From: Streptomyces sp. MspMP-M5 | GTDB taxonomy: Bacteria; Actinomycetota; Actinomycetes; Streptomycetales; Streptomycetaceae | Length of the DNA stretch: 64,000 nt | Direction of reading: 5' to 3' | Assembly: GCF_000373585.1 (NCBI RefSeq) | Contig: NZ_KB891888.1 | Coordinates: 1 to 64,000, forward strand | The notes under the pieces: generated by a model | What the model saw: only the letters and a program-made list of their open reading frames with translations | The model's database searches: none | What the model was told of the DNA's origin: nothing | Program-made: the position numbers and the translations under genes | In this document: piece after piece, positions 44,126 to 52,697 of the stretch | Numbering within the stretch: position 1 is the stretch's first letter | Layout of the letters: the number at the start of each line of letters is the position of its first letter

Positions 44126-46141
44126 ATGTCTTCGCACCCGCCCGCACACCCCGACCACCGGCCCACGCTGCGGGCGGCGCATCTGAGCATCCTCGCGCAC
44201 CCCGACGACGACCTGTACTTCATGAATCCGGAGGTCTTGCAGGCGATCCGTTCCGGGGCGCCCACGACCAGCGTCTACCTCACCAACGGCGAGTCCGACG
44301 GCCGCAATCCGCGTCCATGGGAGCCGCGCGACCAGGTGCCGGCCGACCGCGAGGCGTACGCCAAGGCGCGGCAGAACGGCCTGATGGGGGCGTACGCCGC
44401 GATGGCGCTCGCCGACCGCGGCGCGCGGTGGACGCGCACCGCGGTGCGCGGGCCGCACGACACGGTGCTGGAGGTGTGCCGGCTGGAGCGCGCCCCGCAC
44501 CTCACGCTGGTCTTCCTCAACCTCCGCCAGTACGCGCCCGAGGACCCCCAGGTGCGGCTGCGCACGCTGTGGACGGGACAAGCCGCCTCCCTGCGCACCA
44601 TCGTGCCGGCGGGCAGCGCGGCCGAGGCGGCGTGCGCCTACGGCCGGGATGCGCTCATCGACGTGCTGGCCGGGCTGCTGGAGCACTTCCGGCCCACGGC
44701 CGTGCGCATCATGGACCCCGACCCCGACCACCAGGAGCACAACGCGCAGTTCCCGCAACGGCACGACTACGGGGACCACTCCGACCACCAGGACCACACC
44801 TACACCGCACTGTTCTCGCTGGCGGCAATCGAGCGCCACCGCTCCTCGGGGGCGGCCCGGCCCTTCACCGTCACCTCCTACCGCGGCTACTACAACGAGC
44901 GCTGGCCGCACAACCTCGGTGTGTACGCGAGTTCGTGCAAGGAGCACTACCTCAACATCTACGGGGCCGCCGACGGCTACGACTGCGGAGACCCGGCAGG
45001 CAGTGGTGACTACTCGGTCGGGTTCGGCGCGAGGGGCACCGGGTGGGTGCAGAGCACCACGCACCGCTACGCCGGGGGCACCGACTGGCTCCGGCGCGAC
45101 GGCAGCGGGCGGCTGTCGGCCTTCGGGGTGCTGGGCGGCGAGGCCGTGGTGTGGCAGGAGACGGAGCCGGGCACCGGACGGTGGGGCGGCCCGTGGCGGC
45201 TGGGCGGCGGGCAGCTGGCGCCCCACCTGTCCGTGTGCACCACCCCGGACGGGCGACTGCACGTCTTCGGCCTGCGGTACGCGGCCCTGGGTACGCGGGC
45301 CGACGCGCACCGTCGCCGGCTCGTGCATCTGGCCCAGACCGAGCCCGGCGGCCCGTTCGGGCAGTGGCACGACCTGGGCAACCCGGCCGACTCCGCGGAC
45401 CGCGTACGGCAGTTGGGGGCGCCGGTGGCCGCGGTGGACGGGCAGGGCCGACTGCACGTGTTCGTGCGCAACTGGGGCAAGGGCGTCAGCTCGCGGGTGC
45501 TGGAACCGGCGGGCGGCTGGGGCGAGTGGATCGACCTGCGCGGCTCGCAGCTCCAGGAGGGACTGAGCGCGGCGGTGAACCACGACGGGCGGATCGAACT
45601 CTTCGCGCCCGCCCGCGACCGGGTGGCCCATTGGGTCCAGGACGAGGACGGGCCGCTGCTGCGCCTGACGCCCCGCTTCCGGCTGTCCACGCCCGCGGGA
45701 CCGACGACGAGCGCGGTACTGGCCAACGGGCGGGTGATCGCGATCTACCGCAAGCCGGAGCACGCGGGGACGCTCGTCGGGCGACAGGGCGACCCGGGCG
45801 GCGGCTGGCCGCACGGTCCGCAGAGCCGGGGCGGCCGCGGCGGCTACGGCCCGGTCGCGGCCACCGCCCTGGCGGCCGGCGGGTTGGAGGACTGCGCGCT
45901 GCTGGCCACCCGCAACGACTTCGGCGGGGTCAGCTGCGCGGTGCTCACCCCCGACGGGGCGAACTGGGCCGACCTCGACCTGGACGGCATCGCGGGCGGC
46001 CTGATCGGGGCGCCCTCGGTGAGCGTGGACTCCCTCGGGCGAGGCGTGGTCGGCGCGGTCGGTGCCGACGCCCATCTGCACGTCGCCCGACAGACCGCCC
46101 TGGCGGCACCGGTGTTCTCGCCCTGGCTGAGGGTCGACTGA
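44126..46141 (+). CDS. PIG-L deacetylase with C-terminal beta-propeller, no signal peptide
   Basis: The product is 671 residues from ATG 44126. The zinc motif AHPDDD is at 24-29, and the second cluster is HSDHQDHTYT. The YRGYYNERWP segment is shared with the lipoprotein paralogue at 32450-34498. The C-terminal half has propeller blades (GSGRLSAFGVLGGEAVVWQE, PDGRLHVFGLR, GQGRLHVFVRNWGKGVSSR, HDGRIELFAPARDRVAHW). Unlike the paralogue it lacks any signal or lipobox, so it should act in the cytoplasm, perhaps on lipid-linked or nucleotide-linked precursors. A GTG at 44072 would add 18 residues but has no ribosome-binding site. Confidence 0.85.
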   Translation: MSSHPPAHPDHRPTLRAAHLSILAHPDDDLYFMNPEVLQAIRSGAPTTSVYLTNGESDGRNPRPWEPRDQVPADREAYAKARQNGLMGAYAAMALADRGARWTRTAVRGPHDTVLEVCRLERAPHLTLVFLNLRQYAPEDPQVRLRTLWTGQAASLRTIVPAGSAAEAACAYGRDALIDVLAGLLEHFRPTAVRIMDPDPDHQEHNAQFPQRHDYGDHSDHQDHTYTALFSLAAIERHRSSGAARPFTVTSYRGYYNERWPHNLGVYASSCKEHYLNIYGAADGYDCGDPAGSGDYSVGFGARGTGWVQSTTHRYAGGTDWLRRDGSGRLSAFGVLGGEAVVWQETEPGTGRWGGPWRLGGGQLAPHLSVCTTPDGRLHVFGLRYAALGTRADAHRRRLVHLAQTEPGGPFGQWHDLGNPADSADRVRQLGAPVAAVDGQGRLHVFVRNWGKGVSSRVLEPAGGWGEWIDLRGSQLQEGLSAAVNHDGRIELFAPARDRVAHWVQDEDGPLLRLTPRFRLSTPAGPTTSAVLANGRVIAIYRKPEHAGTLVGRQGDPGGGWPHGPQSRGGRGGYGPVAATALAAGGLEDCALLATRNDFGGVSCAVLTPDGANWADLDLDGIAGGLIGAPSVSVDSLGRGVVGAVGADAHLHVARQTALAAPVFSPWLRVD

Positions 46142-46605
46142 GGCGGCGTTCGGAGCCGCCGGCGTCGGGGCTTGAGGCACGGGAGCGGCCGGTCATGGAC
46201 CGCCCCTCCCTCGCGCTCTGGATTACCGCCTTCGGCCTGCCCCGCCCTTCCGGCTGCCCTACGGCGCACCCCTTTTCGCCCTTTTGATCATTTTCGCTCC
46301 TCTCGTAACCAATGCTGCGGTCACTCCGACTTGATGCACCTGATCCTCATTCGTTACCTCCGATGAGTCCGTTTTGGGCGCATTGAGAGCTAGAGGGCGA
46401 TAAGGACCTTGTTAGGGTTCACGAGTTTGCACAGAACAGACGATTTCTTGACCTATGGATGACCCACTGACCGACAGCTGATCGCTCCTCCGCGGCCCGC
46501 TCCGTTCCCCCACGCCCCCGCCCTGCGCCGTCCCACCGCAGTGCGCCACGACGTTGCGGATTCCACCCCCACTGTCCCCCGCCCCCACACGACGAATACG
46601 GCCCA
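46142..46605. other. Intergenic region ahead of operon B
   Basis: The 464-bp stretch has no supported gene. A weak hairpin GGCGGC/GCCGCC directly follows the PIG-L stop. The part from 46280 to 46460 is AT-rich and should hold the promoter of the accessory/GT4-Stealth/LCP operon. Confidence 0.5.
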
Positions 46606-47610
46606 TTGAGTTCCAAGTCCCGTGCCACGGCTGCCGTCAAGCACCTCAGGAAGCCGTCGGCGCTGCCACGCGCGGCCCGGCGAAGGCTGATCGCCGCGCT
46701 CGCCCCGGCGCGCGCCCGGCTGATCGCGAAGGTGTGCTATCCGGTGCGCTCCCGCTGGTCCGCCGCGGTGCGGTACGCAGCCGTACTCGACGGCCACACG
46801 CTCAGCCTGCACGCCGTGCTGCCAGCCGGTGTGCGCGAGGGCTTCGAGGGCCGCGCAGCCCAACTGACGGTGTCCCGGCGGGGGATGCGCCATCGCGTAC
46901 CGGTGCGGGTCTACCGCGACGGCGACAGCCGCCTGGTGATGGACGCGACGGTGCTCCTGGGCGCTGACCTCGGTGGCCTGCCGGTGCGGGCGGGACGCTG
47001 GCGGCTCACGCTCGTACTGCGCGGGCCCAGCGGGCGCAAGCGCGTCCCCCTCGCGCTCGCCGTGCCGCCGACTCCGTACGGCGGACCCACCCGTCCCATG
47101 ACGACCTGTCCGAGGACGGGCATGCGGCACCGCGCGGGCCGCACCTTCACAGGGCGCCTGCGGCTGGTGTGCGCGTCCCCCGCCGCGCAGGCCGAGGTCG
47201 CCCGCACCGAACTGCGCTACACCGGCGCGGACGTGGAGTTCCGGGTGCTGGGCAGCCGGCGGTCCCGCTGGGAAGTGGAGTTCGCCTCGGCCGGCCGGAG
47301 CCTGACGCGGCGCGCCGCCCACCTCGGGGACGGACTGTTGCACGTCAGCCTGCCCGTCGAGGAGATGTTCCCGCGGCGGCGCAAGGAGAACTGGACGCTC
47401 TACGCCCGACCAGTCAAGGGCGGACCGCGCATCGCGCTCGGCCGCCGCCTGCACGACGTTCGCAACCCGCTCCGGGTCTTCGCCATCCGTCACATCGTGA
47501 TGGCGGTCGGCGAGGGCCGGATCATGCGCGTGCAGCCGCGCTACACGACCGCCGGCACGCTGCGCTTCACCTGCGAGCAGATGCCCGAGATGCACGAGGT
47601 ACGACGGTGA
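46606..47610 (+). CDS. Stealth-associated accessory protein B
   Basis: The product is 334 residues from TTG 46606, the only start that covers the conserved basic N-terminus (KSRATAAVKHLRKPSALPRAARRR). It is a diverged paralogue of the protein at 36639-37634, with the same beta-sandwich look. Shared C-terminal features are RRLHDVRNPLRVF and TTAGTLRFTC. There is no signal peptide, membrane helix or catalytic motif. Its stop overlaps the GTG start of GT4-Stealth gene B (GTGA). There is no obvious Shine-Dalgarno, so translation may be inefficient. Function unknown. Confidence 0.75.
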   Translation: MSSKSRATAAVKHLRKPSALPRAARRRLIAALAPARARLIAKVCYPVRSRWSAAVRYAAVLDGHTLSLHAVLPAGVREGFEGRAAQLTVSRRGMRHRVPVRVYRDGDSRLVMDATVLLGADLGGLPVRAGRWRLTLVLRGPSGRKRVPLALAVPPTPYGGPTRPMTTCPRTGMRHRAGRTFTGRLRLVCASPAAQAEVARTELRYTGADVEFRVLGSRRSRWEVEFASAGRSLTRRAAHLGDGLLHVSLPVEEMFPRRRKENWTLYARPVKGGPRIALGRRLHDVRNPLRVFAIRHIVMAVGEGRIMRVQPRYTTAGTLRFTCEQMPEMHEVRR

Positions 47611-50468
47611 AGATCACCTTTCTTCTGACATCGGCAGACACCATCGGCGGCACCGAACGAGCCATCCTCAACCAGGCGGGCGCGCTGGCCGGCCGGCACG
47701 ACGTGCGGGTGCTGAGCGTCTTCAAGACCTCCGCCGAGCGGTTCTTCGACGCCGACCCGCGGGTGCGCATCGAGCACCTCATCGACACCAGTGGTGCCGT
47801 GCCGCGGCTGCTGCGGCCCTCACAGCTGTCCGCGGAGACCTGCGCCGCGCTGGCCGCCCAACCGAGCCAACTCGTCGACCACAGCTGGGACGCGTCCTTC
47901 AACCGGCTCACCGACGTCGAACTCCGGCACGCGCTGCGCCACACCGACACCGAGATCCTGGTCTCCACGACCCCGGCGCTGATGGCACTGGCCGTCGAGC
48001 TCGCACCACCCCACGTGGTCACCGTCCACCAGGAGCACCGCGTCTCCGAACTGCGCGGCAGCTCCGGCGAGCCGCTGCTGCGGTTCTCCTCCCAGCTGGA
48101 CGCGCTGGTGCTGCTCACCCACCGCACCAAGGACTGGTTCGCCGAGGCGCTGGGCCAGTGGGCACCGCGGCTGGACGTCATCCCCAACGCGCTGCCCTCC
48201 GGCTACCGCCCCCAGTCCAGCCGCGAGTCCCGCACCGTCGTGCTGGCCGGCCGGCTCGTCGCCGAGAAGCAGATCGACCACGCGCTCCATGCCTGGGCCG
48301 TCGTCGCGCGGCAGCAGCCGCTCTGGACGTTGCGGATCTTCGGTGACGGCCCCTGCAGCGGGCTGCTGCGCCGCCAGATCGACCAGCTGGGGCTGCACGA
48401 CTGCGTGCAGCTCAACGGCAACTCCCCCCATCTGGCCGAGGAGTGGGCCAAGGCCGGTATCGCCCTGCTGACCTCCCGCAACGAGGCGTATCCGCTGGTG
48501 CTCGGCGAGGCGCAGGCCGCCGCCGTGCCCGTGGTGTCCTACGACTGCCCCAACGGTCCGCGGGAGATCGTCGCCGACGGCGAGACCGGCCTGCTGGTGC
48601 CGCCGGGCGACATCGAGGGCCTGGCCGCCGCGCTGCTGCGGCTGATCGAGGACGCCCCGCTGCGGCACACGATGGGCCGGGCCGCCGCCGTCGCCGTGCG
48701 CCGGATCTCCGAACCGGCCGTCACCGAGCGCTGGGAGTCGCTCTTCCGCGAGCTGATGGCCGCGCGCCGTGGGCCGGGTGCCGCGGCCAAGACCGACCGG
48801 CAGGCGCTCCAGGCGGCCACGGCCGGGGCGAGCGGAATGCCGCAGAGCGCGCCGGTCACCCCCACCGGCGTCGCACCGCGCGAACAGCGCGCGTACCAGG
48901 ACCGGGTGGCACGTCGCCACCCCGAACTCGTGGTCAGCGGCGGCCAGTTGGCCCAACTGACCGAGACCGCCACGCCCTTCGACGTCATGCAGGGCAACCT
49001 CGACCTGGTCGTGGGCGCCCTGGAGGCCGCGGAAATCCCGCATCTGCTCGTACGGGACAACGCGCTGCGCCACACAGTGGCCGTGCACTCCTCCCAGCGC
49101 GAGGCGGTCCTCACCGCGCTTGCCGCGTACCACCGCGAAGCCGCGGTCTATGTGGCCGCGCTCAACGCCCGGCAGGCCGTGCAGAGCACCGCGCTGGCGG
49201 GCCTGGCCGAGCGGGCCGTCGGCGCCCGGCACCCACTGGTACGCGTCTACCGGCCCGTCACCACACCCTCGCAGACACTGCGCTACGGAGCGGTCTACGG
49301 CTGCGACATCGCCTTCTGGGAGGACGACCCGGAGGACCCCGAGGTCTTCCGTTCCCCGACCCGTACCCGGATCGGGGACACCGTGCCGCGCGACGCACTG
49401 GTGCGGGCCCGGACCACGGTGACGGGCCGCAGCTACCACACCATCGAGCCCTACACCCGCACCCTGACCGATGACATCGGCTTCCCCGTCGACGCGGTCT
49501 ACACGTGGGTGGACGGCAACGACCCCGCCTGGCTGGCGCGCAAGAACTCGGTTCTGACCGCGCGCGGGATGGCCCCGGCGGTGGCCGCCACGGACTCCGC
49601 ACGTTTCCGCAACCGCGACGAGCTGCGCTACTCGCTGCGCTCCATCGACATGTTCGCGCCGTGGATCCGCACCATCTACATCGTGACGGACCGTCAGGTC
49701 CCACCGTGGCTCGACCTCACCCATCCGCGGGTGCGCATCGTGGACCACAGCGAGATCTTCGGCGAGGACGGCGCACTGCCGACGTTCAACTCGCATGCGA
49801 TCGAGAGCCAGCTGCACCGCATCCCGGGCCTGTCGGAGCACTTCCTGTACTTCAACGACGACGTGTTCCTGGGCCGCGCGCTCCAGCCTCACCTCTTCTT
49901 CCACGGCAACGGGGTCGCCAAGCACTTCCTGTCGCCCACGCCCGTACCGATGACCCCGGTGTCCGCCGAGGACGATTTCAACATCAGCGCGGCCAAGAAC
50001 AACCGCGTCCTGCTGGAGCAGGTCTTCGGGCGCACCCTCACCCACGCCTTCCTGCACACGCCGCACCCCCTGCGGCGCAGCGTCCTGGCGGACGTGGCGG
50101 CGTACTACCCCGAGGCGTGGGCACGGACCGCGGCGAACCAGCTGCGCAGCCACACCGACATCTCCGTCGCCTCCTCGCTGCACCACTACCTCGGCTACCA
50201 CACCGGGCGCAGCGTGCCCGGCAGCATCAACTGCGGCTTCGTCAACGTCGGTCTGCGCGAGCACCACACCCGGCTCAACCGGCTGCTCATCAGCCGCCCG
50301 CATGACGTGTTCTGCCTGAACGACTTCCACGACGGGGACGTCCCGGCCGAGGAGCAGAGCGCCATCCTGGCGGCGTTCCTGCCCAGCTACTTCCCCATCG
50401 CCAGCCAATTCGAGCGGGGCAGCGCGCGCAACGCCCGCCTCGGCAGCACGTACGGTCGCGCCGCGTGA
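47607..50468 (+). CDS. Fusion of GT4 glycosyltransferase and Stealth transferase (B)
   Basis: The product is 953 residues with the same plan as the 37634-40465 protein. The GT4 domain is about 1-390 (MKITFLLTSADTIGGTE, VTVHQEHRVSELRG, VIPNALPSGY, E-x7-E in NEAYPLVLGE). The linker domain with TLRYGAVYGCDIAFW follows, then Stealth CR1 VDAVYTWVDGNDPAW near 628, CR2 ELRYSLRSIDMFAPW to FNDDVFLG, CR3 KNNRVLLEQVFG and CR4. Sequence divergence from copy A shows an old duplication, and the two may use different sugars. GTG 47607 overlaps the accessory stop. The LCP gene follows after 66 bp. Confidence 0.92.
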   Translation: MKITFLLTSADTIGGTERAILNQAGALAGRHDVRVLSVFKTSAERFFDADPRVRIEHLIDTSGAVPRLLRPSQLSAETCAALAAQPSQLVDHSWDASFNRLTDVELRHALRHTDTEILVSTTPALMALAVELAPPHVVTVHQEHRVSELRGSSGEPLLRFSSQLDALVLLTHRTKDWFAEALGQWAPRLDVIPNALPSGYRPQSSRESRTVVLAGRLVAEKQIDHALHAWAVVARQQPLWTLRIFGDGPCSGLLRRQIDQLGLHDCVQLNGNSPHLAEEWAKAGIALLTSRNEAYPLVLGEAQAAAVPVVSYDCPNGPREIVADGETGLLVPPGDIEGLAAALLRLIEDAPLRHTMGRAAAVAVRRISEPAVTERWESLFRELMAARRGPGAAAKTDRQALQAATAGASGMPQSAPVTPTGVAPREQRAYQDRVARRHPELVVSGGQLAQLTETATPFDVMQGNLDLVVGALEAAEIPHLLVRDNALRHTVAVHSSQREAVLTALAAYHREAAVYVAALNARQAVQSTALAGLAERAVGARHPLVRVYRPVTTPSQTLRYGAVYGCDIAFWEDDPEDPEVFRSPTRTRIGDTVPRDALVRARTTVTGRSYHTIEPYTRTLTDDIGFPVDAVYTWVDGNDPAWLARKNSVLTARGMAPAVAATDSARFRNRDELRYSLRSIDMFAPWIRTIYIVTDRQVPPWLDLTHPRVRIVDHSEIFGEDGALPTFNSHAIESQLHRIPGLSEHFLYFNDDVFLGRALQPHLFFHGNGVAKHFLSPTPVPMTPVSAEDDFNISAAKNNRVLLEQVFGRTLTHAFLHTPHPLRRSVLADVAAYYPEAWARTAANQLRSHTDISVASSLHHYLGYHTGRSVPGSINCGFVNVGLREHHTRLNRLLISRPHDVFCLNDFHDGDVPAEEQSAILAAFLPSYFPIASQFERGSARNARLGSTYGRAA

Positions 50469-50534
50469 CGGGCCGCCGCCCCCTCATGAGCGCGGGGCAC
50501 CAGACACCGAGCACCCTCTAAGGACACCGACCGC

Positions 50535-51584
50535 ATGACCAAGCACACCCGCCGCAAGCCCCGCACGCGCGGCGCGCGCATACGCCGGGCGCTCGCCTGG
50601 ACCGCCCTGGCCCTCGTGGTCACCGCCGGCGGTCTGGGCTACTGGGCGTACACGCACCTGGACAACAACCTCAGCACCGTCGACATCAACCAAGCCCTGG
50701 GCAAGGACCGTCCCAAGGACGTGGACGACGGTGCGCGCAACATCCTGATCCTCGGATCGGACTCCCGCTCGGGCGCCAACAAGGGCCTGGCAGGCGGCGA
50801 TACGGGCGGCACGGCCCGCTCGGACACCGCGATGGTGGTCCATGTCCCGCAGGGCCGGAAGAAGGCGACCGCGGTGAGCATCCCGCGCGACACCCTCGTC
50901 AGCCGTCCCGGGTGCACCACGGCGAGCGGCTCCGCCCTGCCGGCCGCGGACCGCGTGATGTTCAACTCGGTCTACACCAGCGGCGGTCCGGCCTGTGTGG
51001 TCAAGACGGTCGAGTCGATGTCCGGCGTGCGCATGGACCACTACGTCGAGCTGGACTTCGCGGGCTTCAAGGGACTGGTGGACGCCCTGGGCGGGGTACC
51101 CGTCACCATCGAGCGGCCGATCCACGACAAGGAGAGCGGTCTGGACCTGTCGGCCGGGACGCACCGGCTGGACGGCACCCGCGCGCTGGCGTTCGTCCGC
51201 ACCCGGCACGGCATCGGGGACGGCAGCGATCTGGGCCGCATCGGCCTGCAGCAGAAGTTCATCCTGGCGCTGCTGTCCGAGATCAAGCGGCAGGACGTGC
51301 TCGGCAACCCCGCCAAGCTCTACACCATCGCCAACGCCGCGACCAAGGCACTCACCACCGACTCCGAGCTGGGCTCGCTCACCAAGCTCGCCGCCTTCGC
51401 CGGGTCCCTCAAGGGGCTGGACACCTCGAAGACGGAGACCGTGATGCTGCCGGTCGACTACGACACCGCCGACCCCAACCGCGTCGTCGCCGCCCAGCCC
51501 CAGGCACGCGACCTGTGGAACGCCCTGCGCGAGGACCGCCCCGTCCCCGCCGCCTCGAAGAGGTCTCCGGCGCACGGGGGTTAG
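50535..51584 (+). CDS. LytR-CpsA-Psr (LCP) family glycopolymer ligase
   Basis: The product is 349 residues. A basic cytoplasmic tail and one membrane helix (ALAWTALALVVTAGGLGYW, about 19-37) precede the extracellular LCP domain: ILILGSDSR, ARSDTAMVVHV with the catalytic Asp/Arg set, ATAVSIPRDTLV, FVRTRHGIGDGSDLGR. LCP enzymes move lipid-linked phosphoglycans onto peptidoglycan, which fits the Stealth genes directly upstream. The TAG stop is formed by a target-site TA plus the first base of the IS element, so a few native C-terminal residues may have been lost; the LCP domain itself is complete. Confidence 0.92.
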   Translation: MTKHTRRKPRTRGARIRRALAWTALALVVTAGGLGYWAYTHLDNNLSTVDINQALGKDRPKDVDDGARNILILGSDSRSGANKGLAGGDTGGTARSDTAMVVHVPQGRKKATAVSIPRDTLVSRPGCTTASGSALPAADRVMFNSVYTSGGPACVVKTVESMSGVRMDHYVELDFAGFKGLVDALGGVPVTIERPIHDKESGLDLSAGTHRLDGTRALAFVRTRHGIGDGSDLGRIGLQQKFILALLSEIKRQDVLGNPAKLYTIANAATKALTTDSELGSLTKLAAFAGSLKGLDTSKTETVMLPVDYDTADPNRVVAAQPQARDLWNALREDRPVPAASKRSPAHGG

Positions 51585-52588
51585 GGCGCTTCTGACGGAT
51601 CTTGGTGGATGGGGTGGATCTCGGCTGTTGTCGGGCAGCGGTCTCGTATGGTGCGGCGACACGAGCTCACGGATGCGCAGTGGCAGAGGATCGAGTCCTT
51701 GCTGCCGGCCAATGGCAGACCCGGCGGGCAGTGGGCGGATCACCGTAGGGTGATCAACGGGGTGCTGTTCAGGGCCCGGACCGGTGTGCCGTGGCCGGAC
51801 CTGCCCGAGCGGTACGGTCCTTGGCAGACCGTCTACGAGCGCCATCGCCGCTGGTCGGCCGACGGCACCTGGAAGGCCATCCTCGAAGAGTTGCAGATCC
51901 AGGCGGATGCCGGTGATCCGGACGGCGCGCTGGCCCGGGAGGCTGAACGCAGCGAATGGGCGGTAAACATCGACTCCACCTCCTGCCGGGCACATCAGCA
52001 TGCGGCCGGGGCCCGCCACCGGCCGCCGCGTGACTTCCCGCAAAAGGGGGCGGTGCGCGTGAGGAGGCTGATGGGCGCGAGGCGTTGGGACGCTCGCGGG
52101 GCGGGCTGACCAGCAAGATCCATCTGCTGTCCGACGACCGGGCCCGGCCGCTGACGTGGCAGACGTCTCCTGGACAGCGCGGTGACAGTCCCATGTTTGT
52201 CCCCGTGCTGTCCGGCTTACGCATCCGTCGACGCGGTCGGGGGCGGCCTCGGACTCGTCCTGACCGCGTGCGCGGTGACAAGGCGTACTCCTCCGAGGCG
52301 AACCGTGCCCATCTGCGGCGGCGCGGGGTCAAGGCCACTATCGCGCAGCCCGATGACCAGCGGGCCAGCCGTAAGCGTCGCGGGAGAGCCGGGGGCCGGC
52401 CACCGGCCTTCGACAGGAGGCAGTACCGCCGCCGCAGTGCTGTGGAGCGGTGCGTGAACAAGTGGAAGCAGTTCCGAGCAGTGGCCACCCGGTTCGACAA
52501 ACGCGACTACATCTTCAATGGCACTCTGACCGTCGCAGCGATCGTCATCTGGCTCCGCGACACCGTCCAAGAGCCATCAGAAGCGCCC
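51584..52588 (+). mobile_element. IS5-family (IS427-like) insertion sequence
   Basis: The element is 1005 bp. The ends are imperfect inverted repeats: left GGGCGCTTCTGACGGATC and, read inward, right GGGCGCTTCTGATGGCTC (16 of 18). It is flanked by TA on both sides (51582-51583 and 52589-52590), a 2-bp target duplication. It carries one transposase split across two frames. It lies between the LCP gene and the solo propeller gene. All parts look intact, so it may be active. Confidence 0.88.
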
Positions 52589-52591
52589 TAG
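51648..52591 (+). CDS. IS5-family DDE transposase (two frames, -1 frameshift)
   Basis: The first frame runs from ATG 51648 to 52109 and holds the helix-turn-helix region and first Asp (AVNIDSTSCRAHQHAAGA). The second frame, shifted by -1, is open from 52034 to 52591 and holds EALGRSRGGLTSKIHL, the second Asp in RGDKAYSS and the Glu in RRSAVERCVNKWKQFR. The heptamer A-AAG-GGG at 52043-52049 is a correct -1 slippery sequence in the overlap. A frameshift there gives a normal transposase of about 314 residues. The final TAG uses the flanking TA. Confidence 0.85.
52043..52049 (+). promoter_or_regulatory. Programmed -1 frameshift heptamer in transposase
   Basis: AAAGGGG is read as A-AAG-GGG in the first frame. 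Slippage of both tRNAs by one base restores AAA-GGG pairing and continues with GGC-GGT-GCG-CGT-GAG-GAG into the second frame. Confidence 0.65.
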
Positions 52592-52609
52592 GGCGCTTCT
52601 GACGGATCT
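52591..52609 (+). repeat. Solo 19-bp left-end copy of the IS element
   Basis: GGGCGCTTCTGACGGATCT directly follows the right-hand TA. It is identical to the first 19 bp of the element (51584-51602) and then diverges. It is either the stub of a second, deleted tandem copy or an older end into which this copy inserted. Confidence 0.75.
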
Positions 52610-52697
52610 CCGCGGTCCCCTGCGGGGAGGGAGAGCGTCGGGGACGAGCCGGCACAGGCACGTGCGGCCGGCCCGCCGGTACGCACCGGCCGACGGC

